Of a DNA stretch of 51,029 nt, positions 19,011 through 26,981 are shown piece after piece. The stretch's first letter is position 1. Each line of letters begins with the position of its first letter. The notes under the pieces were generated by a model that saw only the letters and a list, made by a program, of their open reading frames with translations, was not told the origin of the DNA and did not search any database. Both the position numbers and the translations under genes were made by a program. The DNA is from Acidobacteriota bacterium (GTDB lineage Bacteria > Acidobacteriota > Blastocatellia > RBC074): NCBI GenBank assembly GCA_016789605.1, contig JAEUQO010000022.1, positions 1 through 51,029 on the forward strand, written 5' to 3'.

Positions 19011-20421
19011 GACGCTGCTGGCGCTGGCGCTGGTGTTGTTGCTGGGACGCGCCTGGCTGCAACTGTGCGGTTTGTCTGTGCGAGAAAACGATACGCCAGT
19101 TTGGGGGCAGCGCCTGGAAACGCTGGCCGTCAGTTGGTTGCTCGGCTGTGTCTGGTTGGGCTGGCTGGTTCATATGAGCGTGCTGCTGTTGGGGCGCGTA
19201 CCGGTGGCGATTTGGTGGTTGGCGTTGAGTGTGCTTGTGCTGGCGTTGTCACGCGCCTGGCGGCAACTGCTGACGTTTGCGACTGGCTTCATTTCGACAC
19301 AGTGGCGCTGGCCTGTGTTGACGCGCGGTGAGTGGCTGGCGCTGTTTCCGCTGGCGATCTTGTTGCTGCAAATTGCGCAATCTTTCGTCACCAGCATTTC
19401 GACCAGTTTGGGATGGGACGGGCTGTTGCTGTGGGGGCTGAAAGCCAAAGCGATTTACCTGAGCAGCCACAGCGCATCAGATGCGCTGTGGCAATATCTG
19501 AATGCCGACGTTTTGAACTATTCGCATCGCGACTATCCGCTGACGTTTCCCGCAAGCGAAGCCTGGGTGTTTGTCTGGTGCGGCGGCGTAAACGAACAGA
19601 TGTTGAAACTGATCGTGCCGCTCTTTTGGACTGCATTGCTGGTGATTTTGTCTGTGCGGTTGTGTGCGGTGTTGCCGCCTGTGGTTGCGTTGTTGTGCGT
19701 ATGTTTGCTGACGGGCGCACCGTTGCTCGATTACCTGGCGCATACAGGGTATGCCGATGTGCCGTTGCTGGCGTTTGCGGGCAGCGCCGCCGCCTTTGCC
19801 GCAGAAAGTTTGCGGCGCGAATCAGTCCGCGCGGAATGGCTGGCGCTGTTGTTGGCGGCCGGCGGCGCAACGGTCAAAAAAGAAGGATTGATTTTTGCCG
19901 CGTTGCTGGTGGCTGGCTGGTTGTTTGTGCGCCTGGCGCGACGACGGTGGCCGGACACACGTCGTTTGCTGTGGCAAACGTTGGTTGCGGCGGCGCTCGT
20001 CATTGGACCGTACTGGTTGTTCCTCTGGCGGTATCGTTTGCCCAGCATTGATTTCCTGCCGCTTGGCGCACTTACGCCCGCACACCTTGGCCGTTTGTCT
20101 GCGGTCGGCTATTACGCTTTGACACAGATGATGTCGGCGCAGGTCTTTGGTTACGGTTGGTTTGTGATCGCTGGGCTGGCGCTGTGGTGTTGGCGTGCGT
20201 GGCGAAATCCGGCGGCGGCGTTGTTGCTCTGGTTATGCGCGAGCTATCTGGGCTTTTCGGTTGGCGTGTTTGTGTTGTCGAGCTGGCCGGATTATTTCGC
20301 ACACGTGACCACCGCGTTGCCGCGATTGCTGGCGCACGCGCTGCCGGTTGCGGTGTTGTTGGTTGGGCATCTTTGGGCGGCGCGATTTGAAAGCGAAGTC
20401 GAGGCGGCAGGCGCTGCCTAA
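18997..20421 (+). CDS. Polytopic GT-C (PMT/GT39-like) membrane protein
   Basis: The 474-residue protein has about twelve hydrophobic segments. After an early span, a long loop contains SLGWDGLLLWGLKAKAIY and HRDYPLTFPASEAW, the sort of acidic and aromatic loop used by GT-C enzymes; later AHTGYADVPLLAFAG and KKEGLIFAALLVAGW resemble the ArnT/PMT class. The fold suggests transfer of sugars from polyprenyl phosphate outside the cytosol. Substrate unknown. It overlaps the preceding gene by 14 bases and is followed by a strong terminator. Confidence 0.78.
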   Translation: MAFAKTLLALALVLLLGRAWLQLCGLSVRENDTPVWGQRLETLAVSWLLGCVWLGWLVHMSVLLLGRVPVAIWWLALSVLVLALSRAWRQLLTFATGFISTQWRWPVLTRGEWLALFPLAILLLQIAQSFVTSISTSLGWDGLLLWGLKAKAIYLSSHSASDALWQYLNADVLNYSHRDYPLTFPASEAWVFVWCGGVNEQMLKLIVPLFWTALLVILSVRLCAVLPPVVALLCVCLLTGAPLLDYLAHTGYADVPLLAFAGSAAAFAAESLRRESVRAEWLALLLAAGGATVKKEGLIFAALLVAGWLFVRLARRRWPDTRRLLWQTLVAAALVIGPYWLFLWRYRLPSIDFLPLGALTPAHLGRLSAVGYYALTQMMSAQVFGYGWFVIAGLALWCWRAWRNPAAALLLWLCASYLGFSVGVFVLSSWPDYFAHVTTALPRLLAHALPVAVLLVGHLWAARFESEVEAAGAA

Positions 20422-20440
20422 ACGAGAGGCGTAAAACAAC

Positions 20441-20480
20441 AAAGGGCTGAGCGGATAACACGGCATCCGCTCAGCCCTTT
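20441..20480. terminator. Strong bidirectional terminator
   Basis: Sixteen-base perfect arms at 20441-20456 and 20465-20480 around an eight-base loop. The arms are A-rich at the left end and T-rich at the right end, giving a T run on both strands. It separates convergent genes at 20421 and 20499. Confidence 0.85.
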
Positions 20481-20498
20481 TGTCTGTCGTGTCTTGTG

Positions 20499-21284
20499 TT
20501 ATGGCCAGACTTCTTTGGCGACGTACCAGGGATGAATTTCCGCGACCAGACGTCCGGCTTTTACCGCCGGATCGGCTTCGGCCCAGGCTTTCGCTTCGTC
20601 CAGAGAGGTGGTCGCGAAAACAAAAATGCCCGCCAGGTCGCCGGCACTGCCGACCGGCCCTGCGGCGACGGCTTTGCCTTCATCCAGTAAACGGCGCACG
20701 TTCCACAGATGATCCAGTTGCAGCTTTTGCACTTCGGGTGTGGCGACGTTGGTCCAGTTGGGGCCGCGTTTCAAGATGACAAAATGATATTTGGTCATCG
20801 TCATCGGCACTTTCGGATTCTTTCTGTATTCTTCCATGATGCGCCCGCCGATGTTTTTAGGCGCAGCCATCCACGGCATCAAATCCAGTTTTAAGCGGCC
20901 CGCTTTGATGGCGGGGTCTGCTGCGGCCAGGGCTTGAGCTTCGGTTGGCGAGATGTTTCTGAAAATGAAGATGCCGCGCAAATCGCCGTTGTCCATCATC
21001 GGGCCAGCGGCAAACAGCTTTCCGTCCGTCGCCATTTTCTCAATGTTGGCCATATGACCGGCCTGGATTTTTTCGGCTTCTTCTTTGGTGCCGGTGCCGT
21101 GATTGGGCCCTTTGCGCAAGAAACCTAGCTGGTAGGTTTCCAGCTCGAATTGCGGCATTTTGGTTTGCGCGGCTGCGGCAGCTTCTTTTTTGGCTTCTGA
21201 ATTGGGAGCTTGTGCCTGCGTTGGGCTGGCGATCAGCACCAGCAACGCGCAGACGCAAACTGACAGCAAAATTCTATCTCGCAT
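20499..21284 (-). CDS. Secreted protein with two tandem YCII domains
   Basis: The 261-residue protein has a signal peptide (ending SPTQAQ). A short linker rich in Ala, Glu and Lys precedes two YCII/EthD-like ferredoxin-fold domains at about 48-140 (QLGFLRKGPNHG, AAGPMMDNGDLRGIFIF) and 165-258 (HFVILKRGPNWT, AAGPVGSAGDLAGIFVF). Duplication and export are unusual, as YCII proteins are normally single-domain and cytosolic. It is the last of five minus-strand genes headed by another YCII protein and an ECF42 sigma factor. Function unknown; a ligand-binding or peroxide-related role is sometimes proposed for YCII. Confidence 0.82.
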   Translation of the reverse strand: MRDRILLSVCVCALLVLIASPTQAQAPNSEAKKEAAAAAQTKMPQFELETYQLGFLRKGPNHGTGTKEEAEKIQAGHMANIEKMATDGKLFAAGPMMDNGDLRGIFIFRNISPTEAQALAAADPAIKAGRLKLDLMPWMAAPKNIGGRIMEEYRKNPKVPMTMTKYHFVILKRGPNWTNVATPEVQKLQLDHLWNVRRLLDEGKAVAAGPVGSAGDLAGIFVFATTSLDEAKAWAEADPAVKAGRLVAEIHPWYVAKEVWP

Positions 21285-21312
21285 AGGTTTCCTTCTTTAC
21301 GGTACGGATTCT

Positions 21313-21699
21313 TTATTTGGCCTCCGGGTCGCTTTGCATCGCGCCGAAGATGTTGCCTTCCGGGTCGTGGAAATAGGCCAGCCAGCCGACGCCCGGCACA
21401 GGCATTTTGGGCAACGCAATGGTTGCGCCCAGTTCAATGCCAGCCGTAATCGTCTCATCCAGTGACGTGACCATTGTGGTACAGACATACGCATTAACGG
21501 CCTGGCCCAGTTGTGGGCGGTCGCCCATACGGCGCATCAATCCGCCGTCTATGCCGGGTTCTTCTGGCGCACCGGTCTTGATCAGCCAGTAATCCTGTCC
21601 GCCCCATTGGGTGAACTCCCAGCCAAAGAGCGCGCCATAAAATTCTATTGCGCGTTGCGGATTATCAGCGTGAATTTCGAAATGAGCCACTCGTGCCAT
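21313..21699 (-). CDS. VOC superfamily protein
   Basis: The 128-residue protein starts at MARVAHFEIH. GGAGG lies about eight bases upstream, and the longer frame would need a TTG, so this ATG is preferred. The VOC pattern is clear: HFEIHADNPQRAIEFYGALFGWEF, then a second half ending VGWLAYFHDPEGNIFGAM. His and Glu positions fit the metal-binding glyoxalase branch. It lies 28 bases before the tandem YCII gene and 91 bases after the YHS gene, inside the ECF42 cluster. Confidence 0.87.
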   Translation of the reverse strand: MARVAHFEIHADNPQRAIEFYGALFGWEFTQWGGQDYWLIKTGAPEEPGIDGGLMRRMGDRPQLGQAVNAYVCTTMVTSLDETITAGIELGATIALPKMPVPGVGWLAYFHDPEGNIFGAMQSDPEAK

Positions 21700-21790
21700 A
21701 GCAATATCCTCCAATGAGATTTGATGTCGCGCGAATTATCCGGGACTTTTATGTGGATATCTGTAAAAAGATGTAAAAGCCTGTGTCCGT

Positions 21791-22885
21791 TTACGGCTGG
21801 GGAAAAAGCGTGGCGGACAGGTTGGCATTGATGATGATGGATTGCACCGTGGTCGTTGGGCTGTTAACCGGTTTGCCATTGAACGTTTCTGACACGCCAA
21901 AGGGCATCATCAATCCATTTACAGAACGAAAGTCAGAAAAGGTTTTGATGGCGTCGCCAAACGCGCCTTTGCGTTCGCGATAGGCAATTTGCAGCACGTG
22001 GCCGGTTTTCGGATCAATGCCGAGTGTGCTGGTTGCTCCTTTGATGCCGACTGTGAGCCATTCCACGGTTGTTTCACCGACTTTGCCCGTTCCGGTAGCC
22101 ACCGCGACGAAACCTTTTTCGCGGCGCGCTTTCAGAATCGCCAACGGTTCGCGATAAAGCGCGCGCTCCAGGGCTTCACGCACAGGCGCTTCTCGTTGCC
22201 AGGTGTCTGTTGCGGCTGCCCTGGTTGTCAGCGACAACGCCGTTCCTGCCGTCAGCACATCGCCGGTCTGTACTGATCCCCAATCGTATTCGTTGCGGTA
22301 TTGACCAGGGAATACGATGGTCAGGGTTTGCGGATATTCGCTGATTTTATCGCCCTGTTTGTATGCCAGTTTGAATCTGGTTTGGTAGTTTTTGACTGCG
22401 TCAACTTTCGCTGCTCCGCCAAATCCTTTCAGCGCCAATTGCACCAGTTGCTGGCCACGTTTTTGTTCGGTGGCGGTGCCCGTTGGCACGGAATCAGCGA
22501 TTTCCAAATGCTGTTCCGGCGCTTTTTTGAATGAGTTCCGGCACGATTCCGAAGCGAAGATGTAGATGCGTTTGTTGAAGACGTAAAACCGGTCAGGATT
22601 ACCTGCGCCGCTCAGGCTGCCCATCTGCCCACAACCACCGCCGAATTGAATCTGGTATTGCTCTGGCGTTTGCTCAAAGGTTCTCCGGTTGGCTTCGCTG
22701 GCGAATAGATACCGATAGCGGGTGCGTACAACAGAAATAGTTGTTTGTCCTGGCGTTTCGTGGCCGTTTACCAGTTCAACCGGGTCAAGGCCTTTCAAGA
22801 CGGTGACGATTTGCGTTGGTGTTTGGGCGCTGGCAAGAACCGCCAGGCAGAGCAGGGAAAACAGGATGGACAACGTTTGTTTCAT
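21791..22885 (-). CDS. Secreted protein with two YHS-like domains
   Basis: The 364-residue protein starts at MKQTLS (AAAGGAA just upstream) with a signal peptide ending VLASAQ. Two YHS-type units follow: residues about 13-65 (GLDPVELVNG, then YLFASEANRRTFEQTPEQY) and 75-130 (YIFASESCRNSFKKAPEQ, with two Cys). YHS units bind metals in several oxidases and transporters; the canonical Cys pairs are only partly kept. The remaining 230 residues form a beta-rich domain (TLTIVFPGQYRNEYDWG, VEWLTVGIKG) without a recognised family. It follows the sigma gene by 17 bases. Confidence 0.72.
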   Translation of the reverse strand: MKQTLSILFSLLCLAVLASAQTPTQIVTVLKGLDPVELVNGHETPGQTTISVVRTRYRYLFASEANRRTFEQTPEQYQIQFGGGCGQMGSLSGAGNPDRFYVFNKRIYIFASESCRNSFKKAPEQHLEIADSVPTGTATEQKRGQQLVQLALKGFGGAAKVDAVKNYQTRFKLAYKQGDKISEYPQTLTIVFPGQYRNEYDWGSVQTGDVLTAGTALSLTTRAAATDTWQREAPVREALERALYREPLAILKARREKGFVAVATGTGKVGETTVEWLTVGIKGATSTLGIDPKTGHVLQIAYRERKGAFGDAIKTFSDFRSVNGLMMPFGVSETFNGKPVNSPTTTVQSIIINANLSATLFPQP

Positions 22886-22902
22886 ATCGTTCCTTTTGTT
22901 GA

Positions 22903-24186
22903 TCAAGTTTGCCCCAATTGCGCCAGCCGCCGCGTCAAAAAACGACGCTCCGGTTCAGAGCATGGTTGGTGCAAGGCTTGTTGGTAAAAATCTGCCGCGC
23001 GTGGCGCATCGCCCAGTTCGCGCCACAAATCGCCCAGCGTCGCGGGCAACAAGTAGTAATGTTGCAAGGCCGGGTGTTCGCTGATTTCTTCAATCGCGCG
23101 AATGCCTGCTTCTGCGCCTTTCCATTTGGCCACCGCGACAGCGCGGTTGAGCGCAATCACCGGCGACGGATTGAGCGCCACCAGCAAATCATAGAGCCGT
23201 ACGATTTCGGCCCAGTCGGTCAGCTCAAACCTTGAGGCGGCGGCGTGACAGGCGGCGATGGCGGCTTGCAGGTGATATTCAGTGAATTCTTCGCCCGCAG
23301 CGCTTTGCTCCAGATGGCGATAGCCCAGATAGATCAACGGGCGATCCCAACGTGTGCGGTCTTGTTCCGAAAGCAGAAACAACTCGCCCGCTTCGTTGGT
23401 GCGCGCGGGCAAGCGCGCCGTTTGAAAGAGCATCAGCGACAACAGCGCATGACATTTCGGTTGTTTGGTGGCCGTGTGTTGCAGCAACAGCGAACACAAG
23501 CGCAAGGCTTCTTCGACCAGATCGGCACGCACCAGGTTTTCGCCCGCGTGCGCGGTGTACCCTTCGTTAAACAGCAGATAGAGCACTTCCAACACCGAAT
23601 CGAGTCGCGCGGACATTTCTTTTTCTGAGGGCAAGGCGAACGAAATGCCTTCTTCGCGGATCAACCGTTTGGCGCGCACCAACCGTTGCGCGACAGTTGG
23701 CTCTTTGGCCAGAAAGGCGCGCGCGATTTCACTCGTGCCAAAACCGCCGACGGTTTTCAGCGTCAGGGCGACGCGTCCTTCGCGTGGAATGGCCGGGTGA
23801 CAGGCCATAAAGATCATGCCCAAGGTATCGTCGAGCTGTTCGCTGGTCGTCTGACTGGCCAGTTGCTGATTGGCCAATGATTCCTGTGCGGCGAATGCGC
23901 GCGTAATCTCGTCAGTTTTTTCCTGCAAAGAGCTTTCGCGGCGCAGCAGGTCAAGCGCGCGATTTTTGGCGACTTGAATCAGCCACGCCGTCGGATTGTC
24001 AGGAATGCCGCGATACGACCATTGCTGCAAGGCTTTGAGCAGCGCGTCTTGCACGACCTCTTCGGCCAGATCAATGTGGCGCGGGCCAAACACGCGCACC
24101 AGGGTTGCGATCATCCGTCCCGCCTGATGGCGGAACAGATGATCAACCAGTTCAGGCAATTCCTGTTTGGGTGTCAGCACAGCCAT
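22903..24186 (-). CDS. ECF42-type RNA polymerase sigma factor with TPR-like C-terminal extension
   Basis: The 427-residue protein starts at MAVLTPKQ, two bases after the YCII stop; an upstream frame adds an arginine-rich leader without support. Sigma-70 region 2 (RHIDLAEEVVQDALLKAL, WLIQVAKNRALDLLRR) and region 4 (GFGTSEIARAFLAKEP) occupy about 1-170. A long extension (about 180-427, DUF6596-like) with TPR-like repeats (LNPSPVIALNRAVAVAKW) follows. This is the ECF42 layout, which by established knowledge partners DGPF/YCII proteins and relies on the C-terminal extension instead of an anti-sigma factor. The adjacent DGPF gene and the promoter motif fit. Confidence 0.9.
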   Translation of the reverse strand: MAVLTPKQELPELVDHLFRHQAGRMIATLVRVFGPRHIDLAEEVVQDALLKALQQWSYRGIPDNPTAWLIQVAKNRALDLLRRESSLQEKTDEITRAFAAQESLANQQLASQTTSEQLDDTLGMIFMACHPAIPREGRVALTLKTVGGFGTSEIARAFLAKEPTVAQRLVRAKRLIREEGISFALPSEKEMSARLDSVLEVLYLLFNEGYTAHAGENLVRADLVEEALRLCSLLLQHTATKQPKCHALLSLMLFQTARLPARTNEAGELFLLSEQDRTRWDRPLIYLGYRHLEQSAAGEEFTEYHLQAAIAACHAAASRFELTDWAEIVRLYDLLVALNPSPVIALNRAVAVAKWKGAEAGIRAIEEISEHPALQHYYLLPATLGDLWRELGDAPRAADFYQQALHQPCSEPERRFLTRRLAQLGQT

Positions 24187-24188
24187 CG

Positions 24189-24557
24189 TCACATCATTGC
24201 AGAAATGTCTTCGACTTCGCGGACTTCGACGCGCCCGCCGTATTCCAGTGTGGGGCAACCGCGCGCCCACTCGACAGCTTCGTCATAATTGGCGGCGGTG
24301 ATGATCCAATAACCGCCGATGACTTCCTTGGTTTCGGCATACGGGCCATCGGTTACGGTTTGCGTCTGGCCAAACCCGCTGATGGTTCGTCCATATTCGT
24401 CTTTCAATTTGTTCAACCCGACCAGACGGCCTGATTCTTGCAACTTGGCCGTCCAGTCGTTGTATTTCTGAATGACGGATTGAATCAGTTCCGGCGTGAC
24501 CTCAAAGCCTTCGGGCCATTCCATTGCGCTGATCGAATTCACCATGTATTGCGGCAT
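24189..24557 (-). CDS. YCII/DGPF-family protein
   Basis: The 122-residue protein shows the DGPF signature as TDGPYAETKEVIGGYWII (about 68-85), with a conserved N-terminal MPQYMVNSI strand. DGPF proteins are small, cytosolic and commonly encoded next to ECF42 sigma factors. The start has GGAGG upstream (24569 region). Its stop is two bases before the sigma start. It is first in the cluster, directly behind the ECF42-type promoter, and is therefore a likely target of the sigma factor. Confidence 0.92.
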   Translation of the reverse strand: MPQYMVNSISAMEWPEGFEVTPELIQSVIQKYNDWTAKLQESGRLVGLNKLKDEYGRTISGFGQTQTVTDGPYAETKEVIGGYWIITAANYDEAVEWARGCPTLEYGGRVEVREVEDISAMM

Positions 24558-24631
24558 CGGTTTTTTCCTCCAGTGGATGTTGGTGGGGAAAGGCAGCGCA
24601 TTGTAGCGCCATTTCCCATTTTCGGCCTATA

Positions 24632-24658
24632 GACGAACGGCCAAGGCAGTTTTCGACA
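24632..24658 (-). promoter_or_regulatory. ECF42-type promoter candidate
   Basis: On the minus strand TGTCGA (24658-24653) and CGTC (24635-24632) are 17 bases apart, matching the ECF42 target pattern TGTCGA with CGA/TC as I recall it. The distance to the ATG at 24557 is about 75 bases, leaving a leader with a good GGAGG. This suggests autoregulation of the DGPF-ECF42 cluster. The spacing and motif are seen; the role is inferred. Confidence 0.6.
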
Positions 24659-24768
24659 CGGCCCGGAAAAAATTTGCGCTTTTATCAACGACGGTTCTCG
24701 CGCTAAAGTTGTGGCTGTCGAACACCCATCCGAAATTGCAACCTGATCAAGTATCTGGAAGGAGCAAG

Positions 24769-25911
24769 ATGAATCTCACCGACCGTTTTGGGCGGCGGCT
24801 GACTTGGGCGGCACTCGTCGCCTGGCTGACCGTGGCCGCGTTGCCCGCGCTGGCGCAAACGCAAACGCAATCACAAGCGCAATCACAAAACCTGACCTTC
24901 GAAGAGTATGACCCGAAATCAACCCTGGTTGTGCCGGAACACAAAACGCCGCGCGCCAAATTTCCGTTGATTGACATTCACAGTCATCACAGCACGATGA
25001 CGCCCGAATACGTGGACAAGTTGATCAAGGAAATGGATTCGATCAATTTGCGCGTGATCGTGAATCTGAGCGGCGGTTCGGGCGAACGCCTGAAACAGGT
25101 TGTTACCGCGATGAAAGGCCGCTATCCCGATCGGTTTGTCGTATTTGCCAACGTCATGACCAATGACATCAACGAACCGGGGTTTGGTCAGCGCGCCGCC
25201 GCACGGCTGGCCGAAGATGTGAAAAACGGCGCGCAAGGGCTGAAGATTTTCAAAAACTTCGGCATGGATTTGAAATACAAAAATGGCGACCGCGTCAAAG
25301 TGGATGATCCTGAATGGGACCCCATCTGGGCCAAATGTGCGGAACTGGGCATTCCCGTCCTGATTCACGTCGCCGAACCCGACGCGTTTTTCCTGCCGAT
25401 AGACAAGAACAATGAACGTTGGCTGGAGCTGAAACAATTTCCTGGTCGCGCTCGTCCGCCTGAGAAATATCCGCCGTTTGAAACGCTGATGACCGAGCGT
25501 AACCACATGCTGGCCAAGAATCCCAAAACCAAATTTATCCTGGCGCATATGGGATATCACGGCAACAACCTGGAACGCCTGGGCAAGTTGTTTGATACCT
25601 ATCCCAACGCTTACGTGGATGTCGCCGCAGTGCTGGCTGAAATTGGACGTCAGCCATATACCGCGCGCGACTTTTTTATCAAATATCAGGACCGGCTGAT
25701 TTTTGGCAAAGACATTTACGAGCCGTCGGAATACACCTATTACTTCCGCGTGTTCGAAACGCGTGACGATTACATTGAATACTATCGTCGTCGCCACGCT
25801 TTCTGGCGCATGTATGGCTTGTATTTGCCGGACGAAGTGCTGAAGAAGGTTTATTACAAGAATGCGTTGCGACTGGTACCGGGCATGAACGCCAAACAGT
25901 TCCCGGACTAA
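24769..25911 (+). CDS. Secreted amidohydrolase-2 family protein
   Basis: The 380-residue protein starts at MNLTDRF with a GGAAGGAG ribosome site; a longer frame lacks one. A signal peptide ends LPALAQ. The amidohydrolase TIM-barrel pattern follows: IDIHSHH (metal HxH), WAKCAELGIPVLIHVAEPDAF (His), FILAHMGYHGNNLERL (His), and IFGKDIYE with the Asp. Proteins of this class include exported hydrolases or decarboxylases with unknown substrate. It is transcribed away from the ECF42 cluster. A TGTCGA on this strand at 24716 has no matching -10 at the right spacing. Confidence 0.85.
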   Translation: MNLTDRFGRRLTWAALVAWLTVAALPALAQTQTQSQAQSQNLTFEEYDPKSTLVVPEHKTPRAKFPLIDIHSHHSTMTPEYVDKLIKEMDSINLRVIVNLSGGSGERLKQVVTAMKGRYPDRFVVFANVMTNDINEPGFGQRAAARLAEDVKNGAQGLKIFKNFGMDLKYKNGDRVKVDDPEWDPIWAKCAELGIPVLIHVAEPDAFFLPIDKNNERWLELKQFPGRARPPEKYPPFETLMTERNHMLAKNPKTKFILAHMGYHGNNLERLGKLFDTYPNAYVDVAAVLAEIGRQPYTARDFFIKYQDRLIFGKDIYEPSEYTYYFRVFETRDDYIEYYRRRHAFWRMYGLYLPDEVLKKVYYKNALRLVPGMNAKQFPD

Positions 25912-26002
25912 TCAGCACGACAAGTTTTCGCAAATCGCATCAACGATCTGTCACGACTCAGCCACTGGCTTGCTGGTTTGGCAGGTTGTTGATGCGATTT
26001 TG

Positions 26003-26878
26003 CTAGCGGATCGCTTGCGGGTTGAAAATGACAACTCCCTGACGGTGATTGAAATAAACGGCTTGAAACAGATTGGTGGGCAACAATCCGTCTTCCTGAC
26101 GAAAAGACGTTGCCGCCGTTCTGATGACAGGCACATTCGTAAAGCGCAACCCACCCAGACGCAAACTCGGCAAACGATCCGATTGTATAAGCTTCCGGCC
26201 AGCATCGCTTGCAGCAACCAGCCAGGGCTGAGAGGTCGTGTTGACGGCAGGCTTTGGCTCAAACAACCACAACATCGGCGTGCCCGAATCCAGCACCAGA
26301 CGCACAGCTTCCTTTTTGCCAACCTGCACAGCGGAAATGAGGGGACGGCCTTCGTGCCAAATCAGCGGCACTGGCTGACCACACAGTGTATGCGCCAGCT
26401 CTTCGTCATCTTCAAAAATCAGTTGCCGTGTCTGGTAATCCAGCAAGTAATTGAATTGCGCGAGAAAGTTCTGACCGAGCACACCGCAAATTTCCCGCTT
26501 GAGCGTACGTACTTCTTGCAAATCGCTCCACAACACTTCCAATTGCGTTGCGGTCTTGCTTCCGACGGTGAGTTGGTCAAGGTGTGAACGCACAACCAAT
26601 TGTGAGCCTGTGGGCGTGACCAGTTCCAGACGATCCAGCGGACGCAGCCGAAGCTTACGCGCGAACTCTTGACTGAGGATGGTCGTACTCGCCCCCGTAT
26701 CCAACAGAAATTCGCAACGGTTTCGGCCGTTGACTGTAACTGGGATCACAATCGCGTATTCGCGCAACAGCGTAAATTGCACCGCTGCGGTTGTCTGGCT
26801 GGTCTGGTTGTGAGCGAGACAAACGCGGCCAAGCAACATCGCACAAAGTACAAAAATGGAAAAGGTTCGCGGTTTCAT
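26003..26878 (-). CDS. Exported retropepsin-like bilobal aspartic protease
   Basis: The 291-residue protein has a signal peptide (1-22). The first lobe has the aspartic protease motif LLDTGAST (D60), followed by a flap-like strand region (LVTPTGSQLVV). The second lobe has VLDSGTPM (D197) with LLPTNLFQ downstream. Two D-(T/S)-G motifs in one chain suggest a single-chain bilobal enzyme. It belongs to the bacterial aspartyl protease family (clan AA, PF13650-like). Action is probably in the periplasm. It is divergent from the winged-helix regulator, with starts about 100 bases apart. Confidence 0.82.
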   Translation of the reverse strand: MKPRTFSIFVLCAMLLGRVCLAHNQTSQTTAAVQFTLLREYAIVIPVTVNGRNRCEFLLDTGASTTILSQEFARKLRLRPLDRLELVTPTGSQLVVRSHLDQLTVGSKTATQLEVLWSDLQEVRTLKREICGVLGQNFLAQFNYLLDYQTRQLIFEDDEELAHTLCGQPVPLIWHEGRPLISAVQVGKKEAVRLVLDSGTPMLWLFEPKPAVNTTSQPWLVAASDAGRKLIQSDRLPSLRLGGLRFTNVPVIRTAATSFRQEDGLLPTNLFQAVYFNHRQGVVIFNPQAIR

Positions 26879-26981
26879 GGAATCCTCCGGTGTTCTGTTC
26901 GCCGAGGATTCTCAGAGCAGTTGAGGTTGCGGGTCGTGATGAGGTTGTGATCTTTCCGCGCGTTTTGCTGATAACGCTGTG

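Noticed and set aside
24716..24738. TGTCGA on the plus strand before the secreted amidohydrolase
   Set aside because: No CGA/TC element lies 16-17 bases downstream, so it is not called an ECF42 promoter.
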